Origin: Setophaga petechia
Lineage: Eukaryota > Chordata > Aves > Passeriformes > Parulidae
Assembly (NCBI GenBank): GCA_024362935.1
Contig: JANCRA010000010.1
Location: 506,001-570,000, forward strand
DNA: 64,000 nucleotides
Direction of reading: 5' to 3'
Position numbers and translations under genes: made by a program. This document shows, in pieces, positions 9,517-22,829 of the stretch. Positions within the stretch are counted from its first letter, which is position 1; each line of letters begins with the position of its first letter. The notes beneath the pieces are model-generated. The model worked only from the letters and a program-made list of their open reading frames with translations, had not been told where the DNA came from and did no database searches.

Positions 9517-12500
9517 TCACATTAATACTTGAAAGGAAGGCATCTTTGACAACTTTCTTTTATATTTTGCAAAACACACTGCAGCCCTCTGTGCAACTTC
9601 TACAACACGATGGAAGTTGTTTAGTGAGCAGCAACGTTTTCCCCTTGCGAGACATTGTGAAAAAGCTATTTGCTCAGATGTAGGTATCAAGAAACACTTA
9701 CTGCCGTGCACTGAACAGCTAACTGCTCCACAGCACTAGTACTGTGTTAGCAGCTTGCAAAGTGCTAGAAAACAGTACTTTCCCACTTTCTTGCCTTTCC
9801 CTTCACATTAATACTTGAAAGGAAGGCGTCTTAGACAACTTTCTTTTTCTTGTTACAGAACACACTGCAGCCCTCTGTGCAACTTCTAGAACACGATAGG
9901 AGATGTTTAGTGAGCAGGAAGGTTTTCTCCTTGGGAGACATAGTGAAAAAGTTATTTGCTTAGATGTAGGTGACAAGAAACACTTACTGCAGTGAAGTGA
10001 CAAGTTAATTGGTACACAGCACTGGGATTGTGTTAGCAGCCTGCAAAGTGCTAGAAAACAGTACTTTCCCACTCTCTTGCCTTTCCCTTCACATTAATAC
10101 TTGAAAGGAAGGCATCTTAGACAACTTTCTTTTTCTTGTGTCAAAAAACTCTGCAGCCCTCTCTGCAACATCTACTACACGATGGAAGTTGTTTAGTGAG
10201 CAGGAAGGTTTTCTCCTTGCTAGACATACTGAAAAAGCTATTTGCTTAGATGTAGGTGACAAGAAACACTTACTGCAGTGCACTGAAAAGCTAACTGCTC
10301 CACAGCACTAGTACTGTGTTAGCAGCTTGCAAAGTGCTAGAAAACAGTACTTTCCCACTCTCTTGCCTTTCCCTTCACATTAATACTTGAAAGGAAGGCG
10401 TCTTAGACAACTTTGTTTTACATTTTGCAAAACACACTGCAGCCCTCTGTGCAACTTCTACAACACGATGGAAGTTGTTTAGTGAGCAGCAACGTTTTCC
10501 CCTTGCGAAACAAAGTGAAAAAGCTATTTGCTCAGATGTAGGTATCAAGAAACACTTACTGCCGTGCACTGACAAGCTAATTGCTACACAGCACTGCGAT
10601 TGTGTTAGCAGCTTGCAAAGTGCTAGAAAACAGTACTTTCCCACTCTCTTGCCTTTCCCTACACATTAATACTTGAAAGGAAGGCGTCTTAGACAACTTT
10701 CTTTTTCTTGTTACAGAACACACTGCAGCCCTCTGTTCAACTTCTAGAACACGATAGGAGATGTTTAGTGAGCAAGAAGGTTTTCTCCTTGGGAGACATA
10801 GTAAAAAAGCTATTTGCTTAGATGTAGGTGACAAGAAACACTTACTGCAGTGAAGTGACAAGTTAATTGGTACACAGCACTGGGATTGTGTTAGCAGCTC
10901 TCAAAGTGATTGAAAACAGTACTTTCCCACTCTCTTGCCTTTCCCTTCACATTAATACTTGAAAGGAAGGCGTCTTAGACAACTTTGTTTTACATTTTGC
11001 AAAACACACTGCAGCCCTCTGTGCAACTTCTACAACACGATGGAAGTTGTTTAGTGAGCAGCAACGTTTTCCCCTTGCGAGACAAAGTGAAAAAGCTATT
11101 TGCTCAGATGTAGGTATCAAGAAACACTTACTGCCGTGCACTGACAAGCTAATTGCTACACAGCACTGCGATTGTGTTAGCAGCTTGCAAAGTGCTAGAA
11201 AACAGTACTTTCCCACTCTCTTGCCTTTCCCTACACATTAATACTTGAAAGGAAGGCGTCTTAGACAACTTTCTTTTTCTTGTTACAGAACACACTGCAG
11301 CCCTCTGTTCAACTTCTAGAACACGATAGGAGATGTTTAGTGAGCAAGAAGGTTTTCTCCTTGCGAGACATAGTGAAAAAGCTATTTGCTTAGATGTAGG
11401 TGCCAAGAAACACTTACTGCAGTGCACTGAACAGCTAATTGCTACACAGAACTAGTACTGTGTTAGCAGCTTGCAAAGTGCTAGAAAACAGTACTTTCCC
11501 ACTCTCTTGCCTTTCCCTTCACATTAATACTTGAAAGGAAGGCATCTTAGACAACTTTCTTTTTCTTGTGTCAAAAAACTCTGCAGCTCTCTCTGCAACA
11601 TCTACAACACGATGGAAGTTGTTTAGTGAGCAGGAAGGTTTTCTCCTTGGGAGACATAGTGAAAAAGTTATTTGCTTAGATGTAGGTGACAAGAAACACT
11701 TACTGCAGTGCACTGAACAGCTAACTGCTCCACAGCACTAGTACTGTGTTAGCAGCTTGCAAAGTACTAGAAAACAGTACTTTCCCACTCTCTTGCCTTT
11801 CCCTTCACATTAATACTTGAAAGGAAGGCGTCTTAGACAACTTTGTTTTACATTTTGCAAAACACACTGCAGCCCTCTGTGCAACTTCTACAACACGATG
11901 GAAGTTGTTTAGTGAGCAGCAACGTTTTCCCCTTGCGAGACAAAGTGAAAAAGCTATTTGCTCAGATGTAGGTATCAAGAAACACTTACTGCCGTGCACT
12001 GACAAGTTAATTGCTACACAGCACTGCGATTGTGTTAGCAGCTTGCAAAGTGCTAGAAAACAGTACTTTCCCACTCTCTTGCCTTTCCCTTCACATTAAT
12101 ACTTGAAAGGAAGGCATCTTAGACAACTTTCTTTTATATTTTGCAAAACACACTGCAGCCCTCTGTGCAACTTCTACAACACGATGGAAGTTGTTTAGTG
12201 AGCAGCAACGTTTTCCCCCTGCGAGACATTGTGAAAAAGCTATTTGCTCAGATGTAGGTATCAAGAAACACTTACTGCCGTGCACTGACAAGCTAATTGC
12301 TACACAGCACTGCGATTGTGTTAGCAGCTTGCAAAGTGCTAGAAAACAGTACTTTCCCACTCTCTTGCCTTTCCCTACACATTAATACTTGAAAGGAAGG
12401 CGTCTTAGACAACTTTCTTTTTCTTGTTACAGAACACACTGCAGCCCTCTGTGCAACTTCTAGAACACGATAGGAGATGTTTAGTGAGCAGGAAGGTTTT

Positions 12501-15263
12501 CTCCTTGGGAGACATAGTGAAAAAGTTATTTGCTTAGATGTAGGTGACAAGAAACACTTACTGCAGTGAAGTGACAAGTTAATTAGTACAAAGCACTGGG
12601 ATTGTGTTAGCAGCTCTCAAAGTGATAGAAAACAGTACTTTCCCACTCTCTTGCCTTTCCCTTCACATTAATACTTGAAAGGAAGGCATCTTAGACAACT
12701 TTCTTTTTCTTGTGTCAAAAAACTCTGCAGCCCTCTCTGCAACATCTACTACACGATGGAAGTTGTTTAGTGAGCAGGAAGGTTTTCTCCTTGCGAGACA
12801 TACTGAAAAAGCTATTTGCTTAGATGTAGGTGACAAGAAACACTTACTGCAGTGCACTGAAAAGCTAACTGCTCCACAGCACTAGTACTGTGTTAGCAGC
12901 TTGCAAAGTGCTAGAAAACAGTACTTTCCCACTCTCTTGCCTTTCCCTTCACATTAATACTTGAAAGGAAGGCGTCTTAGACAACTTTGTTTTACATTTT
13001 GCAAAACACACTGCAGCCCTCTGTGCAACTTCTACAACACGATGGAAGTTGTTTAGTGAGCAGCAACGTTTTCCCCTTGCGAGACAAAGTGAAAAAGCTA
13101 TTTGCTCAGATGTAGGTATCAAGAAACACTTACTGCCGTGCAGTGACAAGCTAACTGCTACACAGCACTGCGATTGTGTTAGCAGCTTGCAAAGTGCTAG
13201 AAAACAGTACTTTCCCACTCTCTTGCCTTTCCCTTCACATTAATACTTGAAAGGAAGGCATCTTAGACAACTTTCTTTTTCTTGTGTCAAAAAACTCTGC
13301 AGCCCTCTCTGCAACATCTACAACACGATGGAAATTATTTAGTGCGCAGGAAGGTTTTCTCCTTGCGAGACATAGTGAAAAAGCTATTTGCTTAGATGTA
13401 GGTGCCAAGAAACACTTACTGCAGTGCACTGAACAGCTAATTGCTACACAGCACTGCGATTGTGTTAGCAGCTTGCAAAGTGCTAGAAAACAGTACTTTC
13501 CCACTCTCTTGCCTTTCCCTTCACATTAATACTTGAAAGGAAGGCGTCTTAGACAACTTTCTTTTTCTTGTGTCAAAACACACTGCAGCCCTCTGTGCAA
13601 CTTCTAGAACACGATAGGAAATGTTTAGGGAGCAGGAAGGTTTTCTCCTTGCGAGACATAGTGAAAAAGCTATTTGCTTAGATGGAGGTGACAAGAAACC
13701 CTTACTGCAGTGCAGTGACAAGTTAATTGGTACACAGCACTGGGATTGTGTTAGCAGCTTGCAAAGTGCTAGAAAACAGTACTTTCCCACTCTCTTGCCT
13801 TTCCCTTCACATTAATACTTGAAAGGAAGGCGTCTTAGACAACTTTGTTTTACATTTTGCAAAACACACTGCAGCCCTCTGTGCAACTTCTACAACACGA
13901 TGGAAGTTGTTTAGTGAGCAGCAACGTTTTCCCCTTGCGAAACAAAGGGAAAAAGCTATTTGCTCAGATGTAGGTATCAAGAAACACTTACTGCCGTGCA
14001 CTGACAAGCTAATTGCTACACAGCACTGCGATTGTGTTAGCAGCTCGCAAAGTGCTAGAAAACAGTACTTTCCCACTCTCTTGCCTTTACCTACACATTA
14101 ATACTTGAAAGGAAGGCGTCTTAGACAACTTTCTTTTTCTTGTTACAGAACACACTGCAGCCCTCTGTTCAACTTCTAGAACACGATAGGAGATGTTTAG
14201 TGAGCAAGAAGGTTTTCTCCTTGGGAGACATAGTGAAAAAGCTATTTGCTTAGATGTAGGTGACAAGAAACACTTACTGCAGTGCATTCAAAAGCTAACT
14301 GCTACACAGCACTGGGATTGTGTTAGCAGCCTGCAAAGTGCTAGAAAACAGTACTTTCCCACTCTCTTGCCTTTCCCTTCACATTAATACTAGAAAGGAA
14401 GGCATCTTAGACAACTTTCTTTTTCTTGTGTCAAAAAACTCTGCAGCCCTCTCTGCAACATCTACTACACGATGGAAGTTGTTTAGTGAGCAGGAAGGTT
14501 TTCTCCTTGCGAGACATAGTGAAAAAGCTATTTGCTTAGATGTAGGTGACAAGAAACACTTACTGCCGTGCACTGAACAGCTAATTGCTACACAGAACTG
14601 GGATTGTGTTAGCAGCTTGCAAAGTGCTAGAAAACAGTACTTTCCCACTCTCTTGCCTTTCCCTTCACATTAATACTTGAAAGGAAGGCATCTTAGACAA
14701 CTTTCTTTTTCTTGTGTCAAAAAACTCTGCAGCCCTCTCTGCAACATCTACAACACGATGGAAGTTGTTTAGTGAGCAGGAAGGTTTTCTCCTTGCGAGA
14801 CATAGTGAAAAAGCTATTTGCTTAGATGTAGGTGACAAGAAACACTTACTGCAGTGCACTGAACAGCTAATTGCTACACAGAACTGGGATTGTGTTAGCA
14901 GCTTGCAAAGTGCTAGAAAACAGTACTTTCCCACTCTCTTGCCTTTCCCTTCACATTAATACTTGAAAGGAAGGCATCTTAGACAACTTTCTTTTTCTTG
15001 TTACAGAACACACTGCAGCCCTCTGTGCAACTTCTAGAACACGATAGGAAATGTTTAGTGAGCAGGAAGGTTTTCTCCTTGCGAGACATAGTGAAAAAGC
15101 TATTTGCTTAGATATAGGTGACAAGAAACCCTTACTCCAGTGCAGTGACAAGTTAATTGGTACACAGCACTGGGATTGTGTTAGCAGCCTGCAAAGTGCT
15201 AGAAAACAGTACTTTCCCACTCTCTTGCCTTTCCCTTCACATTAATACTTGAAAGGAAGGCGT
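9517..15263 (+). repeat. Mixed canonical array ahead of block 2
   Basis: About twenty monomers. 9517-10660 repeats 4371-5512 (offset ~5,147). 10375-13234 is enriched in the GTTTTACATTTTGC-linker subtype (units near 10375, 10947, 11805 and 12949) alternating with TTACAG units. From 14168 to 15263 the sequence matches 1-1096 almost base for base, marking the left part of the duplicated macro-unit. Confidence 0.85.
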
Positions 15264-16547
15264 CTTAGACAACTTTCTTTTTCTTGCTGCAAAACATTCT
15301 GCAGCCCTCTGTGCAACCTGTACAGCACGATGGAAGTTGTTTAATGAGCAGGAACATTTTCTCCTAGTGAGAGATAGTGAAAAAGCTTTTTGCTTAGATG
15401 TAGGTTACCACAGGCAGTTACTTCAGTGCACTGGAAAGCTAATAGATGCACAACACTGGGATTGTGTGCCCAGCTTGCAAAGTGGTAGGAAACAGTACCT
15501 TTCCACTCTTCCTGCTTTTTCCATGCACATTACTATTCGAATGGAAAGAATTTTAGACAACTTTCTTTGGCTTCTTGCAAAACACTCTGCACACCTGCCT
15601 GCAATCTCTAGAAGTCGATGGGAGATATTTTCTGAACTGGCTCAGTTTCTCTTTGCAAGACATGGGGAAAAAGCAATTTGCTTAGATATAGGTGAAAAGA
15701 GGCACCTACTACAGTGCACTGCAAGCTAATTGCTGCACAACACGCAGATTGTGTAAGCAGGTTGCAAACTGATAGAAAACAGTACCTCTCCCTTCTCCTG
15801 CCTTTTCTATTCACATTTCTATTTGAATGCAAGGCGTTTTAGACAACTTTCTTTTGCTTCTTGCAAAACACTCTGCACACCTGCCTGCAATCTCTAGAAG
15901 TCGATGGGAGATGTTTTCTGAACTGGCTCAGTTTCTCCTTGCGAGACATGGGGAAAAAGCAATTTGCTTAGATGCAGGTGAAAAGAGGCACCTACTACAG
16001 TGCACTGAAAAACTAATTGCTGCACAACTCTGGGATTGTGTAAGCAGCTTACAAACAGATAGAAAACAGCACCTTTCCACTCTCCTGCCTTTTCCATTGG
16101 CATTACTATTCGAATGGCAGCAGTTTTGGACAACTTTCTTTTGCTTCTTGCAAAACACTCTGCACACCTCCGTGCAACTTCTAGAAAAAATGAGAGTTGT
16201 TTTCTGAACTGGTACAGTTTCTCCTGAAGAGATATAATGCAAACGCTATTGGCTTAGATGTAGTAACAATAGGCAATTATTACAGTGCACTGCAAAGTCA
16301 ATCGTAGTAGAACACTGGGATTGTGTGTCCAGCTTGCAAACTGGTAGAAAACAGTACCAATCCGCTCTCCTGCATTTTCCCTTTCCAGGAACATTCGAAT
16401 TGATGGCTTTTTTGGACAAGTTACTTTTTCTTGTTGCAAAACACGCTGCAGAGCTGCCTGCAACCTCTAGAGCACGATGGGAGGTTTTTTGTGAACAGAC
16501 ACAGTTTCTCCTGGCGAGACATAATGAAAAAGCTTTTTGCTAAGGTG
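15264..16547 (+). repeat. Divergent monomer block, copy 2
   Basis: Collinear with 1097-2380 at a constant offset of 14,167, with no indel. Divergent units start at 15264, 15552, 15838, 16125 and 16411. Private differences include ACTTCAG instead of ACTGCAG near 15421 and ACCAATCC instead of ACCGATCC (CpG to CpA at 16359). The perfect collinearity and very low divergence point to recent unequal exchange or segmental duplication of a macro-unit, not independent insertion. Confidence 0.9.
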
Positions 16548-16757
16548 TAGCCGGCAGGAGACGCTAAAGACCAGGAGACGGAGCACTGTGCCTTTAAGCG
16601 CCGCTTCCGGGTGTCTCTCGGCCGTAGCTGTTCTCCGGAGCACGCCGCGATCAGCGTAACGACACCAGATTCTTCGCGCCAAGAAGCGTCTTCTCCTTCT
16701 CCGGGAAAAAGAGACTGCGGCAGCTTCTGAACGGCGAACTACGAAGCGGCACAAAAC
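16548..16757 (+). promoter_or_regulatory. CpG-rich promoter-like element, copy 2
   Basis: I see no difference from copy 1 across the element: the same CTTCCGGG (16604-16611), the same TTCGCGCC (16673-16680), and no ATG. It faces the longest uninterrupted canonical array in the window, 16758-58318 (about 41.5 kb). Its downstream junction differs from copies 1 and 3: the first linker after it is the acceptor type, so donor and acceptor are adjacent. Confidence 0.6.
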
Positions 16758-16763
16758 TGGGAT

Positions 16764-16772
16764 TGGGTAAGC
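16764..16772 (+). other. Candidate 5' splice donor, copy 2
   Basis: TTGG|GTAAGC with the GT at 16767-16768, identical to the donors after promoter copies 1 and 3. It is paired here with an acceptor whose AG ends at 16879, giving a predicted intron of 113 nt, a plausible vertebrate minimum. Confidence 0.5.
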
Positions 16773-16860
16773 AGCTTTCAAAGTGATAGAAAACAGTACT
16801 TTCCCACTCTCTTGCCTTTCCCTTCACATTAATACTTGAAAGGAAGGCGTCTTAGACAAC

Positions 16861-16879
16861 TTTCTTTTTCTTGTTACAG
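16861..16879 (+). other. Splice-acceptor-like site directly after promoter 2
   Basis: A pyrimidine-rich tract ends in TTGTTACAG at 16879, with a TTAAT branch-point candidate (A at 16832) 47 nt upstream. Of the three blocks, only this one has the acceptor in the first monomer after the donor. Confidence 0.45.
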
Positions 16880-18253
16880 AACACACTGCAGCCCTCTGTT
16901 CAACTTCTAGAACACGATAGGAGATGTTTAGTGAGCAAGAAGGTTTTCTCCTTGGAAGACATAGTGAAAAAGCTATTTGCTTAGATGTAGGTGACAAGAA
17001 ACACTTACTGCAGTGGACTGAAAAGCTTACTGCTACACAGCACTGCGATTGTGTTAGCAGCCTGCAAAGTGCTAGAAAACAGTACTTTCCCACTCTCTTG
17101 CCTTTCCCTTCACATTAATACTTGAAAGGAAGGCATCTTAGACAACTTTCTTTCTCTTGTGTCAAAAAACTCTGCAGCCCTCTCTGCAACATCTACAACA
17201 CGATGGAAATTATTTAGTGCGCAGGAAGGTTTTCTCCTTGCGAGACATTGTGAAAAAGCTATTTGCTTAGATGTAGGTGACAAGAAACACTTATTGCAGT
17301 GCACTGAACAGCTAATTGCTACACAGCACTGGGATTGTGTTAGCAGCTTGCAAAGTGCTAGAAAACAGTACTTTCCCACTCTCTTGCCTTTCCCTTCACA
17401 TTAATACTTGAAAGGAAGGCGTCTTAGACAACTTTCTTTTTCTTGTGTCAAAACACACTGCAGCCCTCTGTGCAATTTCTAGAACACGATAGGAAATGTT
17501 TAGGGAGCAGGAAGGTTTTCTCCTTGCGAGACATAGTGAAAAAGCTATTTGCTTAGATGGAGGTGACAAGAAACACTTACTGCAGTGCATTCAAAAGCTA
17601 ACTGCTACACAGCACTCGGATTGTGTTAGCAGCCTGCAAAGTGCTAGAAAACAGTACTTTCCCACTCTCTTGCCTTTCCCTTCACATTAATACTTGAAAG
17701 GAAGGCATCTTAGACAACTTTCTTTTTCTTGTGTCAAAAAACTCTGCAGCCCTCTCTGCCAGATCTACAACACGATGGAAGTTGTTTAGTGAGCAGGAAG
17801 GTTTTCTCCTTGCGAGACATACTGAAAAAGCTATTTGCTTAGATGTAGGTGACAAGAAACACTTACTGCAGTGCACTGAAAAGCTAACTGCTCCACAGCA
17901 CTAGTACTGTGTTAGCAGCTTGCAAAGTGCTAGAAAACAGTACTTTCCCACTCTCTTGCCTTTCCCTTCACATTAATACTTGAAAGGAAGGCGTCTTAGA
18001 CAACTTTGTTTTACATTTTGCAAAACACACTGCAGCCCTCTGTGCAACTTCTACAACACGATGGAAGTTGTTTAGTGAGCAGCAACGTTTTCCTCTTGCG
18101 AAACAAAGGGAAAAAGCTATTTGCTCAGATGTAGGTATCAAGAAACACTTACTGCCGTGCACTGACAAGCTAATTGCTACACAGCACTGCGATTGTGTTA
18201 GCAGCTTGCAAAGTGCTAGAAAACAGTACTTTCCCACTCTCTTGCCTTTCCCT

Positions 18254-21200
18254 TCACATTAATACTTGAAAGGAAGGCGTCTTAGACAACTTTCTTTTTC
18301 TTGTTACAGAACACACTGCAGCCTTCTGTGCAACTTCTACAACACGATAGGAGATGTTTAGTGAGCAAGAAGGTTTTCTCCTTGGGAGACATAGTGAAAA
18401 AGCTATTTGCTTAGATGTCGGTGACAAGAAACACTTACTGCAGTGGACTGAAAAGCTTACTGCTACACAGCACTGCGATTGTGTTAGCAGCCTGCAAAGT
18501 GCTAGAAAACAGTACTTTCCCACTCTCTTGCCTTTCCCTTCACATTAATACTTGAAAGGAAGGCATCTTAGACAACTTTCTTTTTCTTGTGTCAAAAAAC
18601 TCTGCAGCCCTCTCTGCAACATCTACAACACGATGGAAGTTGTTTAGTGCGCAGGAAGGTTTTCTCCTTGCGAGACATTGTGAAAAAGCTATTTGCTTAG
18701 ATGTAGGTGACAAGAAACACTTACTGCAGTGCACTGAACAGCTAATTGCTACACAGCACTGGGATTGTGTTAGCAGCTTGCAAAGTGCTAGAAAACAGTA
18801 CTTTCCCACTCTCTTGCCTTTCCCTTCACATTAATACTTGAAAGGAAGGCGTCTTAGACAACTTTCTTTTTCTTGTGTCAAAACACAGTGCAGCCCTCTG
18901 TGCAACTTCTAGGACACGATAGGAAATGTTTAGGGAGCAGGAAGGTTTTCTCCTTGCGAGACATAGTGAAAAAGCTATTTGCTTAGATGGAGGTGACAAG
19001 AAACCCTTACTGCAGTGCAGTGACAAGTTAATTGGTACACAGCACTGGGATTGTGTTAGCAGCTCTCAAAGTGCTAGAAAACAGTACTTTCCCACTCTCT
19101 TGCCTTTCCCTTCACATTAATACTTGAAAGGAAGGCATCTTTGACAACTTTCTTTTATATTTTGCAAAACACACTGCAGCCCTCTGTGCAACTTCTACAA
19201 CACGATGGAAGTTGTTTAGTGAGCAGCAGCGTTTTCCCCATGCGAGACATTGTGAAAAAGCTATTTGCTCAGATGTAGGTATCAAGAAACACTTACTGCC
19301 GTGCACTGACAAGCTAATTGCTACACAGCACTGGGATTGTGTTAGCAGCTTGCAAAGTGCTAGAAAACAGTACTTTCCCACTCTCTTGCCTTTCCCTACA
19401 CATTAATACTTGAAAGGAAGGCGTCTTAGACAACTTTCTTTTTCTTGTTACAGAACACACTGCAGCCCTCTGTGCAACTTCTAGAACACGATAGGAGATG
19501 TTTAGTGAGCAGGAAGGTTTTCTCCTTGGGAGACATAGTGAAAAAGTTATTTGCTTAGATGTAGGTGACAAGAAACACTTACTGCAGTGAAGTGACAAGT
19601 TAATTGGTACACAGCACTGGGATTGTGTTAGCAGCCTGCAAAGTGCTAGAAAACAGTACTTTCCCACTCTCTTGCCTTTCCCTTCACATTAATACTTGAA
19701 AGGAAGGCATCTTAGACAACTTTCTTTTTCTTGTGTCAAAAAACTCTGCAGCCCTCTCTGCAACATCTACTACACGATGGAAGTTGTTTAGTGAGCAGGA
19801 AGGTTTTCTCCTTGCGAGACATACTGAAAAAGCTATTTGCTTAGATGTAGGTGACAAGAAACACTTACTGCAGTGCACTGAAAAGCTAACTGCTCCACAG
19901 CACTAGTACTGTGTTAGCAGCTTGCAAAGTGCTAGAAAACAGTACTTTCCCACTTTCTTGCCTTTCCCTTCACATTAATACTTGAAAGGAAGGCATCTTA
20001 GACAACTTTCTTTTTCTTGTGTCAAAAAACTCTGCAGCCCTCTCTGCAACATCTACAACACGATGGAAGTTGTTTAGTGAGCAGGAAGGTTTTCTCCTTG
20101 CGAGACATAGTGAAAAAGCTATTTGCTTAGATGTAGGTGACAAGAAACACTTACTGCAGTGCATTGAACAGCTAATTGCTACACAGAACTGGGATTGTGT
20201 TAGCAGCTTGCAAAGTGCTAGAAAACAGTACTTTCCCACTCTCTTGCCTTTCCCTTCACATTAATACTTGAAAGGAAGGCATCTTAGACAACTTTCTTTT
20301 TCTTGTGTCAAAAAACTCTGCAGCCTTCTCTGCAACATCTACATCACGATGGAATTTGTTTAGTGAGCAGGAAGGTTTTCTCCTTGCGGGACATAGTGAA
20401 AAAGCTTTTTGCTTAGATGTAGGAGACAAGAAACACTTACTGCAGTGCACTGAACAGCTAACTGCTACACAGCACTAGGACTGTGTTAGCAGCTTGCAAA
20501 GTGCTAGAAAACAGTACTTTCCCACTCTCTTGCCTTTCCCTTCACATTAATACTTGAAAGGAAGGCGTCTTAGACAACTTTCTTTTTCTTGTTACAGAAC
20601 ACACTGCAGCCTTCTGTGCAACTTCTAGAACACGATAGGAGATGTTTAGTGAGCAAGAAGGTTTTCTCCTTGGGAGACATAGTGAAAAAGCTATTTGCTT
20701 AGATGTCGGTGACAAGAAACACTTACTGCAGTGGACTGAAAAGCTTACTGCTACACAGCACTGCGATTGTGTTAGCAGCCTGCAAAGTGCTAGAAAACAG
20801 TACTTTCCCACTCTCTTGCCTTTCCCTTCACATTAATACTTGAAAGGAAGGCATCTTAGACAACTTTCTTTTTCTTGTGTCAAAAAACTCTGCAGCCCTC
20901 TCTGCAACATCTACAACACGATGGAAGTTGTTTAGTGCGCAGGAAGGTTTTCTCCTTGCGAGACATTGTGAAAAAGCTATTTGCTTAGATGTAGGTGACA
21001 AGAAACACTTACTGCAGTGCACTGAACAGCTAATTGCTACACAGCACTGGGATTGTGTTAGCAGCTTGCAAAGTGCTAGAAAACAGTACTTTCCCACTCT
21101 CTTGCCTTTCCCTTCACATTAATACTTGAAAGGAAGGCGTCTTAGACAACTTTCTTTTTCTTGTGTCAAAACACAGTGCAGCCCTCTGTGCAACTTCTAG

Positions 21201-22829
21201 GACACGATAGGAAATGTTTAGGGAGCAGGAAGGTTTTCTCCTTGCGAGACATAGTGAAAAAGCTATTTGCTTAGATGGAGGTGACAAGAAACCCTTACTG
21301 CAGTGCAGTGACAAGTTAATTGGTACACAGCACTGGGATTGTGTTAGCAGCTCTCAAAGTGCTAGAAAACAGTACTTTCCCACTCTCTTGCCTTTCCCTT
21401 CACATTAATACTTGAAAGGAAGGCATCTTTGACAACTTTCTTTTATATTTTGCAAAACACACTGCAGCCCTCTGTGCAACTTCTACAACACGATGGAAGT
21501 TGTTTAGTGAGCAGCAACGTTTTCCCCTTGCGAGACATTGTGAAAAAGCTATTTGCTCAGATGTAGGTATCAAGAAACACTTACTGCCGTGCACTGACAA
21601 GCTAATTGCTACACAGCACTGGGATTGTGTTAGCAGCTTGCAAAGTGCTAGAAAACAGTACTTTCCCACTCTCTTGCCTTTCCCTACACATTAATACTTG
21701 AAAGGAAGGCGTCTTAGACAACTTTCTTTTTCTTGTTACAGAACACACTGCAGCCCTCTGTGCAACTTCTAGAACACGATAGGAGATGTTTAGTGAGCAG
21801 GAAGGTTTTCTCCTTGGGAGACATAGTGAAAAAGTTATTTGCTTAGATGTAGGTGACAAGAAACACTTACTGCAGTGAAGTGACAAGTTAATTTGTACAC
21901 AGCACTGGGATTGTGTTAGCAGCCTGCAAAGTGCTAGAAAACAGTACTTTCCCACTCTCTTGCCTTTCCCTTCACATTAATACTTGAAAGGAAGGCATCT
22001 TAGACAACTTTCTTTTTCTTGTGTCAAAAAACTCTGCAGCCCTCTCTGCAACATCTACTACACGATGGAAGTTGTTTAGTGAGCAGGAAGGTTTTCTCCT
22101 TGCGAGACATACTGAAAAAGCTATTTGCTTAGATGTAGGTGACAAGAAACACTTACTGCAGTGCACTGAAAAGCTAACTGCTCCACAGCACTAGTACTGT
22201 GTTAGCAGCTTGCAAAGTGCTAGAAAACAGTACTTTCCCACTCTCTTGCCTTTCCCTTCACATTAATACTTGAAAGGAAGGCGTCTTAGACAACTTTGTT
22301 TTACATTTTGCAAAACACACTGCAGCCCTCTGTGCAACTTCTACAACACGATGGAAGTTGTTTAGTGAGCAGCAACGTTTTCCTCTTGCGAAACAAAGGG
22401 AAAAAGCTATTTGCTCAGATGTAGGTATCAAGAAACACTTACTGCCGTGCACTGACAAGCTAATTGCTACACAGCACTGCGATTGTGTTAGCAGCTTGCA
22501 AAGTGCTAGAAAACAGTACTTTCCCACTCTCTTGCCTTTCCCTTCACATTAATACTTGAAAGGAAGGCGTCTTAGACAACTTTCTTTTTCTTGTTACAGA
22601 ACACACTGCAGCCCTATGTTCAACTTCTACAACACGATAGGAGATGTTTAGTGAGCAAGAAGGTTTTCTCCTTGGGAGACATAGTGAAAAAGCTATTTGC
22701 TTAGATGTAGGTGACAAGAAACACTTACTGCAGTGCATTCAAAAGCTAACTGCTACACAGCACTGGGATTGTGTTAGCAGCCTGCAAAGTGCTAGAAAAC
22801 AGTACTTTCCCACTCTCTTGCCTTTCCCT
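18254..22829 (+). repeat. 8-mer higher-order repeat (2,288 bp, two copies)
   Basis: Monomers near 18254, 18540, 18826, 19112, 19398, 19684, 19970 and 20256 form a block. The first six recur in order at 20542-22257 with shared rare variants: TCTAGGACACG near 18908 and 21196, GCAGTGAAGTGAC in the fifth unit, and GACATACTG in the sixth. After that point the second copy continues with two other subtypes (22258 and 22544) before the seventh and eighth types return at 23116 and 23402. The repeat is thus an 8-mer being remodelled into an 11-mer. Confidence 0.8.

Larger units (their letters stand above)
16758..18253 (+). repeat. Canonical monomers downstream of block 2
   Basis: Five or so monomers. 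From ~16824 the subtype order (TGGACTGAAAAG unit, TTTAGTGCGCAGG unit, TTTAGGGAGCAGG unit, TCTGCCAGATC unit) matches 5513-6656, including the private TTGGAAGACATAG variant seen at 5641-5653 and 16951-16963. The right end of the duplicated macro-unit is therefore joined to a copy of the 5.5-kb region. Confidence 0.85.
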
